This document shows positions 32,449 through 40,869 of a stretch of DNA of 64,000 bases, piece by piece. A program made the translations under genes and the position numbers. The DNA comes from Yinghuangia elevatio (GTDB lineage Bacteria; Actinomycetota; Actinomycetes; Streptomycetales; Streptomycetaceae), in assembly GCF_040649515.1 (NCBI RefSeq), contig NZ_JBEZFP010000029.1, forward strand, positions 1-64,000. The letters run 5' to 3'. Numbering within the stretch: the first letter of the stretch is position 1; each line of letters begins with the position of its first letter. A model generated the notes under the pieces. That model did not search any database. It was not told the DNA's origin and saw nothing but the letters and a program-made list of their open reading frames with translations.

Positions 32449-33861
32449 TCAGGCTGCCGGAGCGATGCTCACTGTCCGAGGGTCAAAGACCCGCCGCCCC
32501 GGTCCACTGCGTTGAATGGTGACGGTCCAAAGAGTTCGGATAACCGCCCGTTGACGATCGAGCCCGAAAGTCGTGGCGTTCCATGCAGCCGCAACGTCTT
32601 CCGACTCCACGAGGTCCCGGAGCACGTCCGCACGATCGAGGTGCACCATCTGGGATTCAACCTCTGCGAGAGCGGCGCGCACGCGCGCACTGCCCGCGCG
32701 CATCTGCCGACGGTCAATGAGCCCATCGGCGTAGTCGTGCGCGAAGTTGTCGAGCCTTTCCCGCAGGGCGACGGCTTGCACCCGCAAGCCATCAATGTCC
32801 GGGCGCGTGTCGTCGATAAGCAGGTCCCGGGCATCGGGGCGTGAGAGCCGTGCAACCGTCGTTGCCACGACCAATTCGTCTATTGGTTCGGCAGTCCGGA
32901 GCAGGTGAGCACTCGCGCGGCATCGGTAGACGCGACGCTTGTTGTCCCGGTAGGTACTGATGACCAGGTCGCCACACACCCCGCAAAGGGCAATGCCGGT
33001 AAGCAGCCACCGGCGCGCGTTGGTGTGGTTGCTACGCCTTTCCTCGTCGGTGAGCAGCGCACAGACGGCCCGCCATGTCTCTTCCGGGACAAGCGCCGAC
33101 CACTTGCCCGGGAACAGTTCTCCCTTGTACTCACGCAGGGCGGCGTACCGCTCGTTGAGCAGCATCACGCGCACGGCGTTGTGCTTCCACGGGCCACCCA
33201 TGGTGGTGGGAAGACCCATCTCGTTGAGGGACGTCGCGATGCCTGAGAGCGTCGCTCCCCCGAGTGCTGCACCGAACGCCCACTTGACCGCGGCGGCTTC
33301 ACGCTCGACCTGCTCGTCGGGAACGGGAACGCGCTTGCCGTCGTCGCCCCGCATCGTGCCCGGGTAGCCGAACGCGCGGCGTCCGCCCGGTGCCACGCCG
33401 CGTTCTACCGTCTGCCGCATCTCGCGTTCCTGGCGTTCGGCCTTCTGCTCAACCTCGTGCGTGTCCACCTCGCCCAGCAGACCGGCGAGCAGGCGGCCGG
33501 CGGCGGTCGTCAGGTCCAAGTCAGGGCCCTTGACGCACAGGACGCCCACACCCGCCTTGCGCAGACGCTCGATTCCGTCGACACGTTCTCGCCGGTTTCG
33601 CCACAAGCGGCTGAGCATCCACACGATGATGAACTTGAACTCACCGCGCTCTGCCGCGGCCATCATGCGTTCGTAGTCGGGGCGGCGCTTCCCCTTGGTC
33701 GCTGAGATGTCGTTGTCCACGTACCGGGCGACAACATGCAGGCCACGGACGTCGGCGAGGGCCGTCCCGTCCTCGTCCTGACGCTGTACGCCCAGCTCTT
33801 CGCCGGTCTTGTCGTCACTGATGCGCCCGTACAAGGCGCACGCGTCGCCAATAGGGGTCAT
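32449..33861 (-). CDS. int: Large serine recombinase (integrase)
   Basis: 470 aa from ATG 33861 (an in-frame GTG at 33870 lies in the att site). The N-terminal resolvase domain has ALYGRISDD, with catalytic Ser15, then GVQRQ and the VWMLSRLWRNRRERVDGI helix. The recombinase domain follows (RRAFGYPG; ATSLNEMGLPTTMGGPW), then a zinc ribbon (CGVCGDLVIS and YRCR) and a long coiled-coil-like region. This is the phiC31-type layout. The start codon is 12 bp from the attR core, as is common for serine integrases. It should integrate the element at attB in the radical SAM gene, and excise it only with a directionality factor. The ORF stays open upstream into host DNA, which is not part of the gene. 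Confidence 0.95.
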   Translation of the reverse strand: MTPIGDACALYGRISDDKTGEELGVQRQDEDGTALADVRGLHVVARYVDNDISATKGKRRPDYERMMAAAERGEFKFIIVWMLSRLWRNRRERVDGIERLRKAGVGVLCVKGPDLDLTTAAGRLLAGLLGEVDTHEVEQKAERQEREMRQTVERGVAPGGRRAFGYPGTMRGDDGKRVPVPDEQVEREAAAVKWAFGAALGGATLSGIATSLNEMGLPTTMGGPWKHNAVRVMLLNERYAALREYKGELFPGKWSALVPEETWRAVCALLTDEERRSNHTNARRWLLTGIALCGVCGDLVISTYRDNKRRVYRCRASAHLLRTAEPIDELVVATTVARLSRPDARDLLIDDTRPDIDGLRVQAVALRERLDNFAHDYADGLIDRRQMRAGSARVRAALAEVESQMVHLDRADVLRDLVESEDVAAAWNATTFGLDRQRAVIRTLWTVTIQRSGPGRRVFDPRTVSIAPAA

Positions 33862-33874
33862 AGGCGTCACTATA
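33862..33874 (-). promoter_or_regulatory. Candidate leaderless integrase promoter overlapping attR
   Basis: On the minus strand TATAGT (33874-33869) is followed by 7 bases and the integrase ATG at 33861, with no Shine-Dalgarno sequence. Its first base is the edge of the att core. The -35 position therefore lies in host DNA when integrated and in the element left end when circular. Neither version has a good -35. Confidence 0.55.
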
Positions 33875-33881
33875 GCTGCCG
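33870..33881. other. attR: right attachment site
   Basis: CTATAGCTGCCG, with core AGCTGCCG at 33874-33881. The codons after it (33882 onward: CTTCTGCCAGACG) continue the radical SAM frame as Arg-Phe-Cys-Gln-Thr. Confidence 0.85.
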
Positions 33882-34617
33882 CTTCTGCCAGACGCCGTTC
33901 GCGTTCAGTGCGCGCTTCCGGCACCGGAGCGCGGAGAACGTGCGGTGGCACGTGCGCGAGATGTCGGAGCGCGGGCTGAAGGACGTGCGGTTCATCACGC
34001 CGACGTGCCTGTCGTACGGGACGCAGGACGAGACGCCGGACCTGGACGCCGTCGAGGAGTTGTTGGCCGGGTGCCGGGAGGAGATGCTGCCGCACGGGCG
34101 GTTGTTCTTCGGGTCGTTCCCGTCCGAGATCCGGCCCGAGCACGTGACCGTCGAGGCGATGCGGCTGCTGAAGCGGTACGTCTCCAACGACAACATCATC
34201 ATCGGCGCGCAGTCCGGTTCGGACCGGATCCTGGCCGCCGCGAAGCGCGGGCACGGCGTGCAGCCGGTGCGCGACGCGGTGCGGATCGCAGTGCAGGAGG
34301 GGTTCCGGCCCAACGTCGACTTCATCTTCGGGATGCCGGGCGAGCGGGAGGCGGACGCCGACGCGTCGTTGGCGCTCGCCGACGAGTTGACCGGCCTGGG
34401 CGCGCGCATCCACGCGCACACGTTCATGCCGCTGCCGGGGACGCCGTGGCGGGACGCCGAACCGGCGGTGGTGGCGCCGGCCACCATCCGCCGCTTCGAC
34501 GAACTGGCCGCGCGCGGCGACCTGTACGGGCACTGGCAGCGCCAGGCCGAGCACGCCAGGCGGCTGGCGGAGACGGCGAAGGCGTACCCGCGTCGCGAAC
34601 GCCGCCGCCGCGTCTGA
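33882..34617 (+). pseudogene. B12-binding/radical SAM protein, 3' fragment
   Basis: Continuation of the gene interrupted at 18298: 245 residues beginning with the third cysteine of CxxxCxxC (RFCQTPFAFSARFRHRSAENV). It then shows the rest of the radical SAM barrel (VRFITPTCLSYG; NDNIIIGAQSGSDRIL; RPNVDFIFGMPGEREADADASLALADEL; HAHTFMPLPGTPW). The frame is intact to its natural stop, so the gene was functional before insertion and can be restored by excision. In the integrated state any product would start in integrase antisense sequence and lack the B12 domain. Confidence 0.9.
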
Positions 34618-34679
34618 CCGGTCGGGTGGGCCCGCGACGGCGGGCCGGGTCCTGACTGGGTCCGGGCCGGAACGGCAGG

Positions 34680-35210
34680 CTAGAACGGCAGCGGTACGAA
34701 GCACTGCGAGACGACCGAGTCGACGGGCGCGACCGGCCACAGCGTCAGGCTGCCGTGCGGCGGGATCCACGTCGCGGCCCCGTCGGCGGTCGTGACCCAC
34801 ACGATGGCGTTGGTGCGGTTCTCGACGGACGAGGTGATGTACGGGGACCTGAAGTACTCGCTGCCGCACTCCGGGATGAGGTAGGGCTCGGGTGCGGCGA
34901 TGCCGCCCGGGAAGAGGCAGACGTACCCTTCCGGGCACAGGCCCGACTTCTGTACGCGGCCGTCCGCGGGGGCGCCCTCTCCCGAGGCCGCCGCCGCGCT
35001 GCCGGGGCCGGCGACGAGAGCGGCCGCGGCGAGGGCAAGTGCCGCGAGGGCGCCACTGATCCGGCGTACCGCACCGCGTGCCCGGGCGGTGGTCGTCCGT
35101 GCGGCGTCGGCGCGGATCGCGCTCGTGCGCATGGGGGTCGTCCGGGCGCCGATGGTCTCGTGGGCGGTCGTCCCGTTGGCGGTCGAATCGGCGGTGGTCG
35201 CGGTACGCAT
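34680..35210 (-). CDS. Secreted peptidase-inhibitor I36-like protein
   Basis: 176 aa from ATG 35210 with GGAGG upstream. A long N-terminal region (Thr/Ala/Arg-rich, with an RR pair) precedes a signal hydrophobic core (ALAALALAAAALVAGPGS), cleavage near AAAA. The mature domain has CPEGYVCLFPGG, a central cysteine (IPECGSEYF), NRTNAIVWVTT and a C-terminal SQCFVPLPF. The CPxGYVCL motif and cysteine pattern resemble the Streptomyces I36 inhibitor/crystallin-like family. Inhibitory activity cannot be judged from the sequence. Confidence 0.7.
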   Translation of the reverse strand: MRTATTADSTANGTTAHETIGARTTPMRTSAIRADAARTTTARARGAVRRISGALAALALAAAALVAGPGSAAAASGEGAPADGRVQKSGLCPEGYVCLFPGGIAAPEPYLIPECGSEYFRSPYITSSVENRTNAIVWVTTADGAATWIPPHGSLTLWPVAPVDSVVSQCFVPLPF

Positions 35211-35323
35211 GGCTGCCTCCAGCAGTCTCCCGAGGGCCGTTCCGGGCATGCCGGGGAGAACTCCGGTCTCCCACACGGCCCTTCACCCTCGACCCCATCG
35301 GTTCGCTTCCGCGCGCCGCAATC

Positions 35324-35362
35324 GCGTCCACCCGTACGGCCCAGCGCGTCCACCCGAACGGC
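35324..35362. repeat. 17-bp direct repeat in a divergent promoter region
   Basis: GCGTCCACCCGTACGGC (35324-35340) and GCGTCCACCCGAACGGC (35346-35362), one mismatch, 22 bp apart (two helical turns), between the divergent I36-like and CHRD genes. Could be a regulator site. Confidence 0.6.
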
Positions 35363-35509
35363 TGTGCCGTGCGCGGACGCTGGGTGGGGAGGTCCCGGCA
35401 GGTGCCCGAAAAAAGTTCTCGCCCGTTTGAACCCGGCGACGGGGCGGCCCCGTACTGAGGCGCGACAAGACATCGAGTCAATCTGGCAACTCCGCTATGG
35501 GGGTCCACC

Positions 35510-36595
35510 ATGTCCGTTCGCAGGTTCACGCTGCCCGCAGCCATGCTCACCGCGGTCCTTATGGCCGGTTTGACAGCTTGTGGGGCGTCGGACGACGACG
35601 CGAAGTCCACCACACCGCCCGCCAACGCGCCTCAGAACGCCCCTGCGGGTGCGGGCGACGCGCCGGCCACGACGTCGCCGGACGCCGGGCACGGTTCGGG
35701 CCATGATCCGGGCACCTCCGGACAACCCCCGGCGCCGGTCGACCAGGCCAAGGACGCCGGTGCGGCGGAACCCGCCGACGGCGACGCGGCGTTCTTCGTC
35801 GCGAACCTCACCGGTGCCGAGGAAGTCCCCGGCACCGACGGCAAGGCGGTCGGCGACCAGGACGGCAAGGCCACCGCGTACGTGCGCATCAAGGGCAACC
35901 AGATGGCGTTCTCCGTCAAGTGGGAGAAGATCGCCGCGCCTTCGGCCGCACACATCCACCAGGGCGTCAAGGGCGCGAACGGCGCCGTCGTGGTCCCGTT
36001 CTTCGCGTCGCCGCTGCCCGACGGCGCCACCGCCACCACAGGCAGTGTCGCGGTCGCCGACCCGGGCCTGCTCGACCGCATCCGGAACAACCCCGGCAAC
36101 TGGTACTTCAACCTGCACACCGGCGAGTTCCCCGGCGGCGCGGTGCGCGGCCAACTCACCAAACTGGACAACCCCGTCGACATGAACGCCGTGCTGAAGA
36201 CCGGCAAGCCCGAGGGCACGCTCACGGTGAACGCGAACGGCGCGCAGGAGGTCCCGAACAAGGACAACAAGGCGATCAACGACCAGGACGGCCGGGCCGT
36301 GACCGCCATTCGCCCGTGGGGCAACTGCGTTGACTACGCCTTTAGTTGGAAGGGCGTCGCGCCTCCCACCCTGGGCCACGTGCACAAGGCGCCGGCGGGC
36401 CGGAACGGGGACGTCGTCGCGCCGCTGTGGGCGGCCGACAAGGGGCTCCCGCAGTCCATCACCGGCCTGTCCGGCACCGTCGAGGGCATCAAGCCCGAGA
36501 TCGTCGCGGAGATGACGGCGAACCCGGGGGGCTTCTACACCAACGTGCACACCGCCGAGTTCCCGGGCGGCGCGGTCCGCGGCCAGCTCGGCTGA
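35510..36595 (+). CDS. Lipoprotein with two CHRD domains
   Basis: 361 aa from ATG 35510. A lipoprotein signal ends in a lipobox LTAC (Cys24), followed by a 60-residue Pro/Ala/Gly linker. Two CHRD-type beta domains come next: residues 93-223 (FFVANLTGAEEVPG; AAHIHQG; WYFNLHTGEFPGGAVRGQL) and 235-361 (LTVNANGAQEVPN; LGHVHKAP; FYTNVHTAEFPGGAVRGQL). CHRD domains occur in chordin and in many bacterial surface proteins with conserved His and Gly-Gly-Ala-Val-Arg-Gly motifs; the function is unknown. It should be anchored on the outer face of the membrane. Confidence 0.88.
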   Translation: MSVRRFTLPAAMLTAVLMAGLTACGASDDDAKSTTPPANAPQNAPAGAGDAPATTSPDAGHGSGHDPGTSGQPPAPVDQAKDAGAAEPADGDAAFFVANLTGAEEVPGTDGKAVGDQDGKATAYVRIKGNQMAFSVKWEKIAAPSAAHIHQGVKGANGAVVVPFFASPLPDGATATTGSVAVADPGLLDRIRNNPGNWYFNLHTGEFPGGAVRGQLTKLDNPVDMNAVLKTGKPEGTLTVNANGAQEVPNKDNKAINDQDGRAVTAIRPWGNCVDYAFSWKGVAPPTLGHVHKAPAGRNGDVVAPLWAADKGLPQSITGLSGTVEGIKPEIVAEMTANPGGFYTNVHTAEFPGGAVRGQLG

Positions 36596-36626
36596 CACCC
36601 GTCCCCCGCTGGTCATCGGGCACGAA

Positions 36627-37871
36627 CTACCCCAGGCGCTCCGCAAGGAGCGCCCGCAGACGGTCGATCGGCAGGGCCGGGCTCCGATGCCCGTCCCTGC
36701 CGACAGTCGTGTCCGCGGCGACCAGGGCGTTGACAACCGCTTCCTCGACGGCCTCGACGACCGCCTCGTAGAACGGGTCCATGCGCCCCCACGGGACGAA
36801 GCGCATGGTGTCGAACTCGTCGTCCCCGGGCTCCCCTTCGGGAAAGGAACTGGCCAGCGCGCCGGCGTTCGCCGTCGAGAACGCCAGAAAGATGTCGCCC
36901 GAGAAGTGCGAACCGCTGGTGCCGGTACGTGCCAGCCCGAGCGGCACGCGCCGCGCCAGCGCCTTGCACTGGCCGGGCAGCAGCGGTGCGTCCGTTGCCA
37001 CGACCACGATCACCGAGCCGGCCCCCGAGGGCGCGAACCAGTCCGTCGTCTCCATCGGGTTGTCGTCGGCCAGTTCACGTCCGACCGGCACCCCGGCGAC
37101 GACGAGTTCCCGGCGCGAGCCGAAGTTGGCCTGGACGAAGGCCCCGACTGTGAAGGTGTCCCGACCGTAGCCGACCTGTCGCGACGCGGTCCCCGAACCA
37201 CCTTTGAATCCGTAGCAGTTCATGCCGGTGCCGCCGCCGACGCAGCCCTCGGCGACCGGCCCGGGGCGGGCGGCGTCCAGCGCCGCGACCGTGTGCGCGG
37301 GGCGTACGTGGTCGCCGTTGATGTCGTTGAGGTACCCGTCCCACGTCTCGGCGGCGACCGGAAGCAGCCACGCCCGGGCCTGCCCCGGCCGTTCGCGTAC
37401 GATCCAGTCGATCGTGCCCCGGTGTGCGGCGCCGATCGCGTGGGTGTTGGTGATGGTGACCGGGGTGCCCAGCGATCCGGTCTCCTCCAGCCACGACAGC
37501 CCGGTCATCTCGCCATTGCCGTTGAGCGCGTGTACCCCTGCCGCTACCGGGCGGCCATCCGCGCGCCCGCGCGGGTGGATCGCGGTGACGCCGGTACGCA
37601 CCGGCCCCTCGCCGACGGCCAGGGCTCCGCTGCCGTGGACGAGCGTGACGTAGCCGACCTCAACGCCCGGGACGTCGGTGACGGCGTTGCAGGGCCCGGG
37701 TGTTCCCGCGAAGGGGATGCCGAGACCGCGCGCCCGGGGGCGACCTGAGGCGGCGAACGAACGCAAGTCGTGCGCGGCCGGGTCGTGCGGGCCCGAGGTG
37801 CCCCCAGGGCCCGTATTGCCCGCAGCGCCCGCAGCGCCCGCAGCGCCGGTAGTGCCAGTGGTGCCGGTCAT
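36627..37871 (-). CDS. P1-family (DmpA/BapA) aminopeptidase
   Basis: 414 aa from ATG 37871, GGAGA upstream. An N-terminal run of Gly/Thr/Ala repeats (TGTTGAAGAAGAAGNTG) precedes the P1/Ntn-hydrolase core: ITDVP-like AVTDVPGVEVGYVTL, CVGGGTGMNCYGFKGG, then GTASRQVGY, where the Ser of GTASR matches the autocatalytic nucleophile of DmpA. Later segments are FTVGAFVQANFGSR and VVATDAPLLPGQ. DmpA-type enzymes cleave themselves into two chains and remove N-terminal residues, including beta-amino acids. No signal peptide, so cytoplasmic. A PucR-type regulator lies upstream on the same strand, 56 bp away. Confidence 0.88.
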   Translation of the reverse strand: MTGTTGTTGAAGAAGAAGNTGPGGTSGPHDPAAHDLRSFAASGRPRARGLGIPFAGTPGPCNAVTDVPGVEVGYVTLVHGSGALAVGEGPVRTGVTAIHPRGRADGRPVAAGVHALNGNGEMTGLSWLEETGSLGTPVTITNTHAIGAAHRGTIDWIVRERPGQARAWLLPVAAETWDGYLNDINGDHVRPAHTVAALDAARPGPVAEGCVGGGTGMNCYGFKGGSGTASRQVGYGRDTFTVGAFVQANFGSRRELVVAGVPVGRELADDNPMETTDWFAPSGAGSVIVVVATDAPLLPGQCKALARRVPLGLARTGTSGSHFSGDIFLAFSTANAGALASSFPEGEPGDDEFDTMRFVPWGRMDPFYEAVVEAVEEAVVNALVAADTTVGRDGHRSPALPIDRLRALLAERLG

Positions 37872-37927
37872 GCCTGAGGTGTTCTCCTGCCGGATTCGTC
37901 CGCCGAGTTCGTCAGCCGTGTCCGCCC

Positions 37928-38887
37928 TCAGCGCGCTTCCGCGATCCGGTAGGCGTCCAGTGCCAAGGACAACTCCACCACGGACACCGGGTCGCCGAGC
38001 AGGCGGCCCGTCAGCTGCTCGTAGCGCCGCAGCCGATTGAGCACCGTATTCGGGTGGTAGAAGAGGCGGTTCCCGGCACGCCGCGTCGAACCGCCCGACT
38101 CCAGCCAGGCCCGCAACGTGCTCAGCAGCGAGTCGCGGTCGGCGCACGGCAGTTCGAGGACCGGGCCGAGCGCGCGGGAGATCAGCAGCCGGGCCAGGTC
38201 CGGGCTGTCGGCGACGACGGCCGCGGGCAGGCGTTCCTCCAGTACCGCGACCGGCGCGTCCGGGTTGGCCCGCAGCGCGCGTTCGGCCAGTACGCGTCCC
38301 CGCGCCAGCTTCGCGGGGCCGTCGACCGCCGGACTGACGCCGACGCGCAGCCCCGGCGGCGGGTCGAGCGCCTTGACCAGGTCCGCGAGTTCGGCGTCGC
38401 CGAGGTGCACGATCGCGTGCGCCCGGACGACCGGCCCCGCGTACCGCTGGCCGGGCGGTGGCGGTGGTGGCGGCGGTGCCGCGCACCACACCGTGCGCAT
38501 CCCGGAGCCCACCTGGAGGCCCCCCGGGGCGCCGGCCGGGCCGGAGGCGGCGCCGAGGGCGCCCGGAGCGCCGGGTCCGCCCGCCGACCGGGCGGCGTCC
38601 CGGGACGCCAAGTGCCCCTGGGGGCCGCCGTCGTCGACCACGCTGGTGAGCGCCAGCACGGCGTACGGCCCGTGCTCGGGCAGCCCGAGCAGCACCGCCG
38701 CCATCTCGGCGCCGACCGGTCCGACCGAACCGACCGGGCCGGGATCGCGGGTGTTCGCGGCGCCGACCGCCGCGCCACGGCCCCCGTCGTGCGGGCCGTC
38801 TCCCGGGACGCCGCCGAGCAGCGCCCCGACCAGGTCGTCCGAACTCACCGGGGCGTTGCCCACCCCGACCGAGGACACGGGTGCCAT
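37928..38887 (-). CDS. PucR-type helix-turn-helix regulator
   Basis: 319 aa from ATG 38887; upstream in-frame starts exist. The C-terminal 60 residues are a PucR/CdaR HTH: SLLSTLRAWLESGGSTRRAG, then RLFYHPNTVLNRLRRYEQLTGR. A central GGDEF-like/degenerate domain common in this family precedes it (GLRVGVSPAVDGPAKLARGRVLAERAL). The N-terminal half is low complexity, with Gly/Ala/Pro runs and an eight-proline stretch. PucR proteins usually activate neighbouring catabolic or peptidase genes; the P1 peptidase downstream is the obvious target. Confidence 0.8.
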   Translation of the reverse strand: MAPVSSVGVGNAPVSSDDLVGALLGGVPGDGPHDGGRGAAVGAANTRDPGPVGSVGPVGAEMAAVLLGLPEHGPYAVLALTSVVDDGGPQGHLASRDAARSAGGPGAPGALGAASGPAGAPGGLQVGSGMRTVWCAAPPPPPPPPGQRYAGPVVRAHAIVHLGDAELADLVKALDPPPGLRVGVSPAVDGPAKLARGRVLAERALRANPDAPVAVLEERLPAAVVADSPDLARLLISRALGPVLELPCADRDSLLSTLRAWLESGGSTRRAGNRLFYHPNTVLNRLRRYEQLTGRLLGDPVSVVELSLALDAYRIAEAR

Positions 38888-38912
38888 AGCGTCATCCCTC
38901 GCCGTCGAGTCG

Positions 38913-40079
38913 TCAGACCTGGCCGAGCCTGGTGTAGCCGCGGAGCAGGTCACGGGAGATGATCAGGCGCAGCATCTCGTCGGTGCCCTCGAAGATCCGG
39001 TACAGGCGGACCTGGCGGTACGCGCGCTCCAGCGGGAGTTCGCGCGTGTAGCCCATGCCGCCGTGGATCTGCAGTGCGCGGTCGACGACGCGGTTGACCA
39101 TGCCGGCGCCGTACAGCTTGGCCATCGAGGAGCTGTGCCGCGGTTCGAGGCCCTGGTCGATGGCCCAGGCGGCGCGCAGCACGAGCAGCCGGGCGGCCTC
39201 GAGTTCGACCTCGGAGTCGGCGATCATCCACTGGATCGCCTGGTTCTCACCGATCGGCCGGCCGAACGTCTCGCGCGTGTTGGCGTGGTCGACCGCCATC
39301 TGGAGTACGCGCTCGGCGATGCCGATGCCGTTGGAGGGGATGACGTAGCGGCCCTTGCCGATCCACTTCATGCCCAGGGCGAAGCCCTGTCCCACCTCGC
39401 CGAGGACGTTGCGGGCCGGGACGCGGACGTCCTCGAACACCAGGGAGGCCGGGCCGCCTTCGCCCATGGTCTGGATGAACTCGGACTTCCAGCCCATCTC
39501 GCGGTCGACCAGGAACGCAGTGGTGCCGCCCCCGCGTACGCCCTTGTCCTTGTCGGTCACCCCGACCACGATCGCGAAGTCGGCGTCGTTGCCGTTGGTG
39601 ATGAAGGTCTTCTCGCCGTTGAGCACCCACTCGTCGCCGACCTGGCGGGCCGACAGCTTGATGTTCGCGGCGTCGGAGCCCGCGCCCGGCTCGGTGATCG
39701 CGAAGCACGAGATGCGGTCCCCGGCGATCGTCGGGAGCAGGTACTCCTTCTTCTGGTCCTCGTCGGCGAAGTAGAGGATGTTGTCGGCCTCGCCGCCGAA
39801 GCGGAACGGCACGAAGCAGCGGCCGATCTCGGTCCAGATGAGCGACTGGGTGACGGCCGGCAGGTCCATCCCGCCGTACTCCTGCGGCGTCGACAGGCCC
39901 CAGAAGCCGAACTTCTTGGCCTTCTGCTGGAGTTCGCGCAGCTCACCGAGTTCGAGGCCCGGTTGGTGCGCCCGTTCCCGGCGCAGCACCTCCTGCTCCA
40001 GCGGCATCACCTCCTTGGCGATGAACGCCCGGGCGGTGTCGCGTACGGCCTTTTGCTCGTCGGTGAGCGCGAAATCCAT
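38913..40079 (-). CDS. Acyl-CoA dehydrogenase
   Basis: 388 aa, complete three-domain acyl-CoA dehydrogenase: MDFALTDEQKAVRDTARAFIAKEV; the FAD/substrate loop CFAITEPGAGSDAANIK; WVLNGEKTFITNG; and C-terminal QIHGGMGYTRELPLERAYR and RIFEGTDEMLRLIISRDLL. The Glu in FEGTDE aligns with the region near the catalytic base of the family. FAD-dependent alpha,beta-desaturation of an acyl-CoA is expected; chain specificity is not readable. A 13-bp palindrome lies in its promoter. Confidence 0.93.
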   Translation of the reverse strand: MDFALTDEQKAVRDTARAFIAKEVMPLEQEVLRRERAHQPGLELGELRELQQKAKKFGFWGLSTPQEYGGMDLPAVTQSLIWTEIGRCFVPFRFGGEADNILYFADEDQKKEYLLPTIAGDRISCFAITEPGAGSDAANIKLSARQVGDEWVLNGEKTFITNGNDADFAIVVGVTDKDKGVRGGGTTAFLVDREMGWKSEFIQTMGEGGPASLVFEDVRVPARNVLGEVGQGFALGMKWIGKGRYVIPSNGIGIAERVLQMAVDHANTRETFGRPIGENQAIQWMIADSEVELEAARLLVLRAAWAIDQGLEPRHSSSMAKLYGAGMVNRVVDRALQIHGGMGYTRELPLERAYRQVRLYRIFEGTDEMLRLIISRDLLRGYTRLGQV

Positions 40080-40132
40080 GGCTGCCCTCTGGTGCCGGCG
40101 CGGCCCCCCGCGGTGCCGCGCGCCGTTTCTGG

Positions 40133-40145
40133 TTAGCAGTGCTAA
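40133..40145. promoter_or_regulatory. TTAGCA-G-TGCTAA operator
   Basis: A perfect 6-1-6 palindrome, TTAGCAGTGCTAA, in the promoter of the acyl-CoA dehydrogenase, followed by AT-rich TTTAA that is rare in this genome. TetR-type regulators of acyl-CoA metabolism often use such sites; the regulator is not in the window. Confidence 0.6.
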
Positions 40146-40201
40146 TTTAACGCAGGCTAGCTGGAGCGGCGGCGTCTGGGAAGACCCGCGATGATGGCGC
40201 C

Positions 40202-40606
40202 ATGAGCGAGATCGACAACGGGATCGGGAACGCGATCGAGAACGAGGCCGGCAACGGGGGAAGCAACGAGATCGTCGAGGAGGCGATCCCGGTCCTCCGG
40301 GTCGCCGACGCGGAGGCGTCCGTCGCCTGGTACGCCAGACTCGGCTTCGTGAAGGAGTGGGAGCACCGGTTCGAGCCGCACTTTCCGGCCTTCGTGGAGG
40401 TGGCGCGGGGCGGCGTACGGCTGTTCCTGTCCGAGCACGAGGGGGACGCGCGTCCCGACACCCTGGTCTACCTGCGGATCAAGGACGTCGACGCGGTCGC
40501 CAAGGAGTTCGGGGCGCGCATCGAGGAGCAGCCCTGGGCGCGCGAGGTCCACCTCACGGACCCGGACGGAAACCGCCTTCGCCTCGGCACTCCGTCGTTG
40601 TTCTAG
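40202..40606 (+). CDS. VOC-family (glyoxalase/bleomycin-resistance-like) protein
   Basis: 134 aa from ATG 40202. After an Asn/Gly/Glu-rich 25-residue N-terminus, it has the two beta-alpha-beta-beta-beta units of a vicinal-oxygen-chelate protein: IPVLRVADAEASVAWYARLGF, VRLFLSEHEGD, VYLRIKDVDAVAKEFGA, EVHLTDPDGNRLRLG. Single-domain members form dimers and act as antibiotic-binding proteins, isomerases or dioxygenases. Metal ligands are incomplete here, which favours a binding (bleomycin-resistance-like) role. Confidence 0.85.
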   Translation: MSEIDNGIGNAIENEAGNGGSNEIVEEAIPVLRVADAEASVAWYARLGFVKEWEHRFEPHFPAFVEVARGGVRLFLSEHEGDARPDTLVYLRIKDVDAVAKEFGARIEEQPWAREVHLTDPDGNRLRLGTPSLF

Positions 40607-40783
40607 ACCCATCCCAGCCTCGTCCCTGAACCGGACGCACCGGAACCCCCGTGCCGCTCTTTCCAGGCGCAGTCGACGGTCAGTAAATTACCGCCAAGTA
40701 ACCCGCGAGGCACCCGAAGTTGCGTGGGAGGCACGTCGAAGGCACACCGCGGGTGACACGCGCGGGCACCGGCGGCGGACGCG

Positions 40784-40820
40784 CGCAAGCGCCCCTCACC
40801 TTGGGCGAGGGGCGCTTGCG
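40784..40820. terminator. Hairpin terminator
   Basis: A perfect 14-bp stem (CGCAAGCGCCCCTC and its complement) with a 9-base loop, 50 bp beyond the stop of the leftward metalloprotease-like gene at 40870. Confidence 0.8.
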
Positions 40821-40869
40821 TCCGTCGGCGTCAGGACGGGTCGGGACGGGTCCGGTCGGGTCGCAGCGT

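Larger units (their letters stand above)
18299..33881. mobile_element. Integrated PrimPol-type actinomycete integrative element (AICE-like), about 15.6 kb
   Basis: Bounded by the AGCTGCCG cores and inserted in a radical SAM gene whose frame is restored by removing exactly this segment. It encodes a serine integrase (right end), a GntR regulator, spread-type small proteins, an FtsK/TraB translocase, SSB, PrimPol, a DUF3631 helicase, a candidate origin and candidate transfer repeats: the integration, transfer and replication modules of an AICE. Left-end cargo is two nuclease-like genes with lower GC. No capsid, portal, terminase or lysis gene is seen, so it is not a prophage. All modules look intact, so excision and transfer are plausible. 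Confidence 0.92.

Noticed and set aside
18299..33881. Prophage
   Set aside because: A serine integrase and SSB can occur in phages, but there are no structural, packaging or lysis genes; TraB, DUF2637 and PrimPol fit a conjugative element.
32449..35625. A 1058-codon minus-strand frame containing the integrase
   Set aside because: Only the part from 33861 is integrase. The upstream extension crosses attR into the antisense of the radical SAM and neighbouring genes and has no protein-like content.
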